Source: a virus
Strand: one strand, 5' to 3'
Length of the DNA: 20,488 bases
Virus record (IMG/VR): IMGVR_UViG_3300008110_001601
Span: 1-20,488 of that record
Shown here: piece after piece, positions 14,274 to 17,953 of the stretch
Layout: each line of letters starts with the position of its first letter
Position numbering within the stretch: position 1 is the stretch's first letter
Position numbers and translations under genes: made by a program
Notes under the pieces: model-generated
What the model saw: the letters and a program-made list of their open reading frames with translations, nothing else
Told to the model about the DNA's origin: nothing
Databases searched by the model: none

Positions 14274-14485
14274 TTGTCTTCCTGCCATGCCCGTTCAAAA
14301 ATATCGGGCGGATCTCTGTTCTCGCCTTCCCAGCCTCGGGCTTGCACGGCCTTGCGCGCCCACTCCATGGCTTCTTCTTTCGTGGTTTCATAACCAACAG
14401 TCATAACATTATTGCCGCGCATGATTGCGGCCATCCAAAGCTCTCTTGTGTAATCGCGGCCAATGACAATTTGCAGGTCGCTCAT
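14270..14485 (-). CDS. Small protein, 71 aa, unknown function
   Basis: Starts MSDLQIVIGRDYTRELWMAA. It looks like a small alpha/beta fold: strand IVIGRD, helix YTRELWMAAIM, strand NNVMTVGYET, helix TKEEAMEWARKAVQARGWEG, and an acidic tail EERAWQEDK-like (ending ERAWQEDK). The ATG follows the repeated junction element, with GGGAG seven bases upstream. Unlike its neighbours it starts 14 bases after, not overlapping, the previous stop. Its own TGA overlaps the ATG of the 16-residue mini-gene. No family is recognised. Confidence 0.72.
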   Translation of the reverse strand: MSDLQIVIGRDYTRELWMAAIMRGNNVMTVGYETTKEEAMEWARKAVQARGWEGENRDPPDIFERAWQEDK

Positions 14486-14498
14486 TCCTTTTCTCCCA
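14482..14498 (-). repeat. Junction repeat copy 1 (vestigial coding copy)
   Basis: Read leftward, TGGGAGAAAAGGAATGA. Here the upstream gene stops at TAA 14502-14500, yet the frame beyond still reads V-G-E-K-E-stop, so the old GEKE tail and ATGA overlap survive as untranslated sequence. GGGAG still serves as ribosome binding site for the next gene. Confidence 0.85.
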
Positions 14499-14499
14499 C

Positions 14500-14742
14500 T
14501 TAATTCATTGGTTTCTGGTTGTCATATTTAATCGGCGGGAAACTCCCGACAATCTTTGCCATATCCGCAGCCATTTTTTTCTTGCGTCCGGTTTTTACCG
14601 TCATCTCAATTCCCAACGCCAAGGCTTGAGCTATGGCCCTAATCACATCGTGACCATCCAAATCATTTTCTTCCCCTCGAGCCATCGCCCAAGTCACAAT
14701 AGCAATGGAGAAGTTTAAAATATCATCATGCTTTTCGCTCAT
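14500..14742 (-). CDS. Small protein, 80 aa, unknown function; C-terminus shortened by a new stop
   Basis: Begins MSEKHDDILNFSIAIVTWAM on an ATGA overlap. Predicted mostly helical: ILNFSIAIVTWAMARGE, then 'DLDGHDVIRAIAQALALGIEM', a basic turn TGRKKKMAADMAK, and a polar end PPIKYDNQKPMN. The stop TAA (14502-14500) is followed in the same frame by codons for V-G-E-K-E and a TGA overlapping the next ATG, exactly the tail found on its neighbours. So the gene seems to have gained a stop six codons early. No family is recognised. Confidence 0.72.
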   Translation of the reverse strand: MSEKHDDILNFSIAIVTWAMARGEENDLDGHDVIRAIAQALALGIEMTVKTGRKKKMAADMAKIVGSFPPIKYDNQKPMN

Positions 14743-14755
14743 TCCTTTTCTCCCA
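14739..14755 (-). repeat. Junction repeat copy 2
   Basis: Leftward TGGGAGAAAAGGAATGA. It encodes the GEKE-stop of the upstream gene, supplies GGGAG seven bases before the next ATG, and overlaps stop and start as ATGA. Confidence 0.88.
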
Positions 14756-14960
14756 GCAGCTCGCGTGTTTCCGGCTTCAGCTTATCCCAATCGCCGCGCC
14801 AGATATGCTTCGCCAAATCCTGCACAGCAGCGCGCAGCTTTTCGATTTCGTCGGCGGCTTCCCTTGCCACCGTACCTTTTACCCATATTACTGGGCTTCT
14901 CAGCCCATCTGTTGCTGAAGCAAACTCAGTAGAGCGCAGCCGTTCTACAATGTCGCTCAT
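14739..14960 (-). CDS. Small coiled-coil phage protein with GEKE tail, 73 aa
   Basis: Starts MSDIVERLRSTEFASATDGL. The 'MSDIVERLR' opening and a central 'REAADEIEKLRAAVQDLAK' helix are typical of small phage proteins (loosely Ea22-like) with a Glu/Leu/Arg coiled coil and no known activity. Between them lies a short strand SPVIWVKGTV. The C-terminus is ETRELLGEKE, produced by the junction repeat. The ATG follows GGAG in the junction before it and overlaps that gene's stop by four bases. It is one of several similar cassettes in the array. Confidence 0.75.
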   Translation of the reverse strand: MSDIVERLRSTEFASATDGLRSPVIWVKGTVAREAADEIEKLRAAVQDLAKHIWRGDWDKLKPETRELLGEKE

Positions 14961-14973
14961 TCCTTTTCTCCTG
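14957..14973 (-). repeat. Junction repeat copy 3
   Basis: Leftward CAGGAGAAAAGGAATGA. The first two bases differ from the other copies (the codon before GGA is CCA, so the tail is PGEKE), but GGAG, spacer and ATGA are kept. Confidence 0.85.
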
Positions 14974-15175
14974 GTTCCAGTTTGAAGTCTTTGGGAGGGT
15001 GGCCTAGATGGTCAGCGTTATAGAAACGCACATAGGCCCGCTGGCTTTCGGGGATCAGCAGGTGGATTTTCCCGTCTACCGCCATGATAATTCTGACCAC
15101 TCCTTCACCCACCCTTAAACGCCCAATACTCATGGGTATTGGTTGGCCGGTGGCAAAATCTCTTTCAAAGATCAT
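14957..15175 (-). CDS. Small beta-rich protein with GEKE tail, 72 aa
   Basis: Starts MIFERDFATGQPIPMSIGRL, the one array member without an MSD/MSE-type opening. It is beta-rich: RVGEGVVRIIMAVDGKIHLL, then IPESQRAYVRFYNADHLG, and a proline-rich end PPKDFKLEPGEKE. It shares only the junction-encoded tail with its neighbours, so cassettes of unrelated origin appear to use the same joint. The ATG overlaps the previous stop (ATGA), with GGGAG seven bases upstream. No family is recognised. Confidence 0.73.
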   Translation of the reverse strand: MIFERDFATGQPIPMSIGRLRVGEGVVRIIMAVDGKIHLLIPESQRAYVRFYNADHLGHPPKDFKLEPGEKE

Positions 15176-15188
15176 TCCTTTTCTCCCA
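15172..15188 (-). repeat. Junction repeat copy 4
   Basis: Leftward TGGGAGAAAAGGAATGA. It continues upstream with the same CGCGCGGCGC as copy 5, so both upstream proteins end RAALGEK(E/K). Confidence 0.88.
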
Positions 15189-15372
15189 GCGCCGCGCGCA
15201 CATTTGTTGCCTCGGACTGCCCAAAATATTTTTGGAAAGCCGCCCGCAGCCTTTTGTTCTCCGCCCGCAGCTTTTCGTTCTCCGCTTGGATCATATGCCC
15301 AATCTTTGCCGCCGCCTCTGCGCCGAGCGTCAGTCCGGTGGCGGCGTATATTTTATCTGCGATGTCGCTCAT
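15172..15372 (-). CDS. Small coiled-coil protein with RAALGEKE tail, 66 aa
   Basis: Starts MSDIADKIYAATGLTLGAEA. The middle is a clear heptad coiled coil: AENEKLRAENKRLRAAFQKY (about 30-49). The end NVRAALGEKE is nearly the same as that of the next gene upstream. Like its neighbours it is short, charged and helical, with no catalytic motif; it may form homo- or hetero-oligomers with related cassette products. The ATG lies on the variant junction in which GG of the spacer is AA, yet GGGAG remains as ribosome binding site. Confidence 0.75.
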   Translation of the reverse strand: MSDIADKIYAATGLTLGAEAAAKIGHMIQAENEKLRAENKRLRAAFQKYFGQSEATNVRAALGEKE

Positions 15373-15385
15373 TTTTTTTCTCCCA
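15369..15385 (-). repeat. Junction repeat copy 5 (variant)
   Basis: Leftward TGGGAGAAAAAAAATGA. GG just before the ATG is AA, changing the upstream tail to GEKK. GGGAG at the normal spacing is unchanged. The run of eight A could invite polymerase slippage. Confidence 0.85.
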
Positions 15386-15638
15386 GCGCCGCGCGGGCTT
15401 TGATGACTATGGTTCCCATGTCATTTATCATCCCCACCATGATTTCGTTGTCACGCTTCAGCATATCCCGTTCCGCCCGCAGTGCATCACGTTCCGCCGC
15501 AAGAGCGCGGAGAAGATTGGCTGAGATGTGGTGCATGGCGCGCCGCCCACTATCTTCTGGATTGCCGGCGTATAATTCTTCACTGACCTCATGAAACTTC
15601 GCCACTTCCAAAGCGCGCTTTGTGCTTGTGTCGCTCAT
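15369..15638 (-). CDS. Small coiled-coil protein with RAALGEKK tail, 89 aa
   Basis: Starts MSDTSTKRALEVAKFHEVSE. After an N-terminal part with LYAGNPEDSGRRAMHHISAN comes a strong coiled coil, LLRALAAERDALRAERDMLK (about 42-61), then a hydrophobic helix EIMVGMINDMGTIVIKA, and the tail RAALGEKK. It is the longest of the coiled-coil cassettes and shares the '(D/K)xLRAE' heptads and C-terminus with the gene at 15172, suggesting descent from one ancestor. ATGA overlap at both ends. Function unknown. Confidence 0.75.
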   Translation of the reverse strand: MSDTSTKRALEVAKFHEVSEELYAGNPEDSGRRAMHHISANLLRALAAERDALRAERDMLKRDNEIMVGMINDMGTIVIKARAALGEKK

Positions 15639-15651
15639 TCCTTTTCTCCCA
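15635..15651 (-). repeat. Junction repeat copy 6
   Basis: Leftward TGGGAGAAAAGGAATGA. It encodes the LGEKE-stop of the upstream gene and the start of the next (MSDT). This is the first copy met by transcription. Confidence 0.88.
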
Positions 15652-15826
15652 ATACCGCCACGATGATGGCATGCGCGCCGATCACATCATCGGCATCAAT
15701 GCACTGCCGGGCATGCACCAAAGCTTCACGGAGCTTGCCATTCTCTTCCAATAGCAGCCGGGCCTCCGCCTTGGCTTGGACGGCCTCTGCCGTGGTGCTG
15801 GTGGTAGGTTGTGCTTCAATCTTCAC
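15635..15826 (-). CDS. Small coiled-coil protein with LGEKE tail, 63 aa, GTG start
   Basis: Starts at GTG 15826-15824 (MKIEAQPTTSTTAEAVQAKA), with GGAGG six bases upstream. Residues about 15-45 are a helical coiled coil (VQAKAEARLLLEENGKLREA), followed by LVHARQCIDADDVIGAHAII and the tail VAVLGEKE. It is the first member of the cassette array; its start differs from the others (own strong ribosome binding site, no junction repeat), so it may be the founding end. It overlaps the previous gene by 11 bases. Function unknown. Confidence 0.73.
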   Translation of the reverse strand: MKIEAQPTTSTTAEAVQAKAEARLLLEENGKLREALVHARQCIDADDVIGAHAIIVAVLGEKE

Positions 15827-15950
15827 GATGGGCCTCCATGACCGCTGTTAGGGCTTCCTGGGCATCCTGGCGCGTGGGCCAGGGGTAGCCGTGAAATGCC
15901 CCCGAGGGGGCGTTGATGATGAACCAAAACTGTCCAATGAGCTTGATCAT
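15816..15950 (-). CDS. Very small protein, 44 aa, unknown function
   Basis: Start at MIKLIGQFWFIINAPSGAFH (ATG 15950-15948). The frame is open further up to 16103, but that extension reads through two other genes and is composition-poor, so it is rejected. A beta-hairpin start 'FWFIINAPSGAFHGYPW' is followed by a helix 'TRQDAQEALTAVMEAHRED'. The pattern (strand pair ending in a WPT turn, then a helix of DAxEAL type) resembles other phage miniature proteins that take a small alpha/beta form. No good ribosome binding site of its own; it overlaps the stop of the hydrophobic mini-gene as ATGA. Confidence 0.65.
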   Translation of the reverse strand: MIKLIGQFWFIINAPSGAFHGYPWPTRQDAQEALTAVMEAHRED

Positions 15951-15994
15951 ATGACCAGATCCGCGAACAGGATCAGCAGGATGACGGCCCCCAT
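15947..15994 (-). CDS. Candidate hydrophobic mini-protein, 15 aa
   Basis: The frame ATG 15994-15992 to TGA encodes MGAVILLILFADLVI, nearly all hydrophobic. Its TGA overlaps the ATG of the next gene (ATGA). The same frame is open further upstream and adds PVIAGGLL, so a longer membrane peptide with a non-ATG start is possible. The ribosome binding site (GGCGG, seven bases away) is weak. It fills the only gap in this part of the operon, and its size and composition match the mini-gene at 14223. Confidence 0.38.
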   Translation of the reverse strand: MGAVILLILFADLVI

Positions 15995-16011
15995 CAGGAG
16001 GCCGCCGGCAA

Positions 16012-16203
16012 TTACTGGGGAAACAATCCAGCCGCCTTGCGGCCGAAACGATATAGATCCCAAGCCCGCTGCATGATTTCGCGACGGCGTTCAATCGCCT
16101 CATCGCGCTCCATTTCGTAGCGGTTCCAATCGTCTAGGGCCTGTTGTTCAAGCATCGCATTATCCATGTCGATCAGCATGTCTTTCCACGCGCCCATGAT
16201 CAC
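16012..16203 (-). CDS. Small charged helical protein, 63 aa (61 if the internal ATG is used)
   Basis: Two starts are possible: GTG 16203-16201, overlapping the previous stop as GTGA, or ATG 16197-16195 two codons later, which stands eight bases after GGGGG. I give the longer form. From the ATG the protein is MGAWKDMLIDMDNAMLEQQA, then LDDWNRYEMERDEAIERRRE and IMQRAWDLYRFGRKAAGLFP. It is one long amphipathic, highly charged helix, probably oligomeric. No family is recognised. It is the second gene of the leftward operon. Confidence 0.7.
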   Translation of the reverse strand: MIMGAWKDMLIDMDNAMLEQQALDDWNRYEMERDEAIERRREIMQRAWDLYRFGRKAAGLFPQ

Positions 16204-16505
16204 AGCCCCCGACGGAAATCAGCGGTGGCGCAAGCGCGGTTCCAGCCGGCGTTGACGCGGTCATTTTCTTCCTCGGCAACGGCGCGGCCGACCAGATCAG
16301 AGAGCAGATCGCGGGTGCTGTTGATCAGATCATCGCACTCGTCGGTGCGGTGCAGCTGGCGGATCTCCAGGAGACGCTCCAGGAAAGACTGGGTGGCGAA
16401 CACCACGCGCTCGGCAATGGCGACGGTGGGGTGGTCGTCGGCGGCATCCAGCTTCGCGAGCTTGGACTTGATGTCGCCTTCAAGGTTGAAATTCTGAATG
16501 CTCAT
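16200..16505 (-). CDS. First gene of the leftward operon; helical protein of 101 aa
   Basis: Starts MSIQNFNLEGDIKSKLAKLD. AGGAGA seven bases before ATG is one of the best ribosome binding sites in the window, and the leftward promoter lies about 40 bases further up, so this is the promoter-proximal product. It is acidic and helical: HPTVAIAERVVFATQSFLER, then 'LLEIRQLHRTDECDDLINST', then RDLLSDLVGRAVAEEENDRV. The tail ends DFRRGL. No domain is recognised; an early phage protein is a fair guess from position. Its stop overlaps the next start. Confidence 0.75.
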   Translation of the reverse strand: MSIQNFNLEGDIKSKLAKLDAADDHPTVAIAERVVFATQSFLERLLEIRQLHRTDECDDLINSTRDLLSDLVGRAVAEEENDRVNAGWNRACATADFRRGL

Positions 16506-16547
16506 TTTTGTATCTCCTGGTTGGTTGGCTTGTTTGCCATGACCAGA

Positions 16548-16576
16548 ACCCTATCGTAGCAAATCGCTACGGTCAA
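16548..16576 (-). promoter_or_regulatory. Leftward promoter of the minus-strand operon
   Basis: Read leftward: TTGACC (16576-16571), a 17-base spacer, and TAGGGT (16553-16548). An A/T-rich tract (16577-16600) just upstream could act as an UP element. The predicted start near 16541 leaves a leader of about 36 bases carrying AGGAGA before the ATG at 16505. The spacer is occupied by a 17-bp palindrome. Confidence 0.7.
16555..16571. promoter_or_regulatory. Operator-like palindrome in the leftward promoter spacer
   Basis: CGTAGC and GCTACG form perfect six-base arms around AAATC, 17 bp in all, the size of lambda-type operators. It sits between the -35 and -10 boxes, overlapping the last -35 base, where a bound repressor would exclude RNA polymerase. 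The binding protein is unknown; the Cro-like (16683) and XRE-type (13263) products are candidates. Confidence 0.65.
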
Positions 16577-16593
16577 CACTTTTTTTAAACAAA

Positions 16594-16620
16594 AACGCAA
16601 AAAGATGATAAAAATGCGTT
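16594..16620. promoter_or_regulatory. 27-bp inverted repeat in the divergent control region
   Basis: AACGCA and TGCGTT (perfect six-base arms) flank a 15-base A-rich spacer between the two divergent promoters. It could be a second regulator site or a bend/IHF-type site. The A-rich context makes chance more likely than for the 17-bp palindrome. Confidence 0.35.
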
Positions 16621-16644
16621 AACTAATTTATGGTGGCCCTAGGG

Positions 16645-16674
16645 TTGACAGTTTGTCAAAATGACGAGTAGGCT
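16645..16674 (+). promoter_or_regulatory. Rightward promoter, predicted to give a leaderless mRNA
   Basis: TTGACA (16645-16650, perfect consensus), an 18-base spacer, and TAGGCT (16669-16674). The next gene's ATG is only eight bases after the -10 box, where transcription should start, and no ribosome binding site is present. The -35 is half of a palindrome, TTGACAGTTTGTCAA (16645-16659), a possible operator. Confidence 0.68.
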
Positions 16675-16682
16675 CGCGCCCC

Positions 16683-16919
16683 ATGAAGAATGCGACCACA
16701 TCCGACATTATAGATGCACTTGGCGGCGTCCAGCACGTTGCCAATAAAATCTGTGTGGATCAGCAGATCATCTACAATTGGATGAGGCCAACGCGGGGTA
16801 TTGCGCGCTTGTACTGGCTGGACATTCTTGAACTTGCGCGGCGCGAGCGCGTTGCTTGGATTACCCCACAGGTCTTGAAGAAGGCCAAGGGCTCGTATGC
16901 AAAGGAGATAAAAAAATGA
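16683..16919 (+). CDS. Cro-like helix-turn-helix regulator (78 aa)
   Basis: Begins MKNATTSDIIDALGGVQHVA. Residues about 7-52 follow the Cro/YdaS plan: 'DIIDALGGVQHVANKICVD', a turn, recognition helix QQIIYNWMRPTRGIARLYW, then LDILELARRERVAW. The 'ALGG...VA..........I..W' spacing is characteristic of Cro-type proteins that open the early rightward operon of lambdoid phages. The C-terminal 25 residues are basic (KKAKGSYAKEIKK). No ribosome binding site precedes the ATG, which lies about at the predicted transcription start. It faces away from the leftward operon across a region with palindromes, so repressing one or both promoters is its likely job. The stop overlaps the next ATG. Confidence 0.82.
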   Translation: MKNATTSDIIDALGGVQHVANKICVDQQIIYNWMRPTRGIARLYWLDILELARRERVAWITPQVLKKAKGSYAKEIKK

Positions 16920-17140
16920 GTGAAGAGGCCCCTTTGGATTATCTTAAAAAATCTTTAGAGCTGCAGTCGGCCGCCTTAAAACTTCAGAAAAAAAACCAGC
17001 CAACATTGCGTGATTTGTTTGCAATGGCAGCTTTGCAAGGTTTGTTAGCGAACCCTGAAACAAATACAGGATACGGCAGAGAAACTTACGCTTCTATTGC
17101 TTATGGGCATGCTGATGATATGCTTAAAGCGCGGAAATAG
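16916..17140 (+). CDS. Small conserved-type phage protein, 74 aa
   Basis: Start at MSEEAPLDYLKKSLELQSAA (ATG 16916-16918), with AGGAG nine bases upstream and an ATGA overlap with the Cro-like gene. The frame is open to 16856 but that part lies within the regulator and is rejected. After a Lys/Leu helix comes 'TLRDLFAMAALQGLLANPET', then 'TYASIAYGHADDMLKARK'. The pattern 'LRD.FA..A.QGLLA......ASIAY..AD.ML.AR' is very widespread in small early phage proteins of unknown role. Its last codons form one arm of a hairpin leading to the next gene. Confidence 0.8.
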   Translation: MSEEAPLDYLKKSLELQSAALKLQKKNQPTLRDLFAMAALQGLLANPETNTGYGRETYASIAYGHADDMLKARK

Positions 17141-17154
17141 AAAAGCTATTCCGC
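17131..17154 (+). promoter_or_regulatory. Hairpin abutting the start codon of the nuclease gene
   Basis: GCGGAAATAG (17131-17140) pairs with CTATTCCGC (17146-17154) around the loop AAAAG, nine pairs and one bulged A. The last paired base is directly before the ATG, the stem contains the previous stop codon, and it replaces the usual ribosome binding site. It may control translation of the nuclease. Confidence 0.55.
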
Positions 17155-17901
17155 ATGAACCCCTTTGAAACCCACGGCATCAAGCACCTCTCGGCCTCCA
17201 GCCTCAACACCTGGGCGGCAGAGCCCGCCCTGTGGGTGCTGCAGAAACTCGCCGGCAAGCAAACGCCCGCGGGCTTCGCAGCGCATCGCGGCACCGCATC
17301 AGAGAGTGGCATTGTGAGCGGCCTGCTCTATCCTGACATGCCGATTGTCGAGGCCCAGCAAATCGCGCTTGACCAATTCGACAGTCTTTCTGCCATGAGC
17401 AAAAACCCCAAGGCAGTAAAAGAACGCGCCGCCATTCCAGGCATTGTCGAACAGGGCATCAAGAAATTGCGCGTTGCCGGGATCCCCGACGAGGTCCAGC
17501 AAAAAATTGAAGTGTTCCTGCCCGACATCTCCGTGCCCTTAATTGGCTTTGTGGATCTCGGTTGGACGCGCCACGGCATTAGGCTTGACGTCAAAAGTAA
17601 GCTCCGCATGCCGTCTGATATTGAGCAGGCACACCGCCGCCAAGTCGGGCTCTACATTCACGGCACAAATAACACCGGCCGCGTGGCCTACTTCACGCCA
17701 ACACAAGAGATGGTGTTCGCGCTGGAAGAGGCGCCACGATATGTTGAAGAGTTGCGCCAGATCGCGATTCGGATGCAGAATTTCCTTTCGCTGAGCGACG
17801 ATCGCGAAAAGCTGATCCGCTCGTGCGTGCCTAACTACAACAGCTTTTACTGGTCTGACGAATACACTCGCCAGATGGGTAAGGAGGTTTTCGGTGTCTA
17901 A
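17155..17901 (+). CDS. PD-(D/E)XK nuclease, RecB/Cas4-like exonuclease
   Basis: 248 residues. The opening 'HLSASSLNTWAAEPALWVLQ' (11-30) and 'AHRGTASESG' (43-52, Glu50) fit the N-terminal part of the PDDEXK_1/Cas4 group. The active site is Asp134 (GFVDLGW), then Asp145 and Lys147 in RLDVKSK. Gln163 and Tyr167 in RRQVGLYIHG give the QxxxY motif of the RecB family. Expected to bind a divalent metal and degrade or trim DNA ends, in recombination or replication with the neighbouring SSB. No iron-sulphur cysteine cluster is seen, unlike many Cas4 proteins. The start lacks a ribosome binding site and follows a hairpin. The last codons contain AAGGAGG, which serves the mini-gene at 17894. Confidence 0.85.
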   Translation: MNPFETHGIKHLSASSLNTWAAEPALWVLQKLAGKQTPAGFAAHRGTASESGIVSGLLYPDMPIVEAQQIALDQFDSLSAMSKNPKAVKERAAIPGIVEQGIKKLRVAGIPDEVQQKIEVFLPDISVPLIGFVDLGWTRHGIRLDVKSKLRMPSDIEQAHRRQVGLYIHGTNNTGRVAYFTPTQEMVFALEEAPRYVEELRQIAIRMQNFLSLSDDREKLIRSCVPNYNSFYWSDEYTRQMGKEVFGV

Positions 17902-17950
17902 CCGGAAGGCGGTGCGGCGCTATCCGCACATCACGTTCAAAACGAGGTAA
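17894..17950 (+). CDS. Candidate basic mini-protein, 18 aa, GTG start
   Basis: The frame GTG 17894-17896 to TAA 17948-17950 encodes MSNRKAVRRYPHITFKTR. AAGGAGG, an almost perfect ribosome binding site, stands six bases upstream; nothing else within reach explains it, since the next gene (17954) is about 65 bases on and has its own GAGG. The start overlaps the nuclease stop by eight bases, and the end is three bases before the SSB start. The peptide is strongly basic and might bind nucleic acid, or the frame may only couple translation. It could be the remnant of a longer gene. Confidence 0.48.
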   Translation: MSNRKAVRRYPHITFKTR

Positions 17951-17953
17951 ACG

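Noticed and set aside
14227-14397. N-terminal extension of the Zn/HTH protein
   Set aside because: The extension overlaps the 71-residue gene and the mini-gene, is Lys/Arg/Pro-rich shadow sequence, and the ATG at 14226 has an ATGA overlap and a conserved-looking opening.
14482-15651. CRISPR array
   Set aside because: Repeats are about 16 bases, 200-265 bases apart, and lie at gene ends with coding sequence between them, not short uniform spacers.
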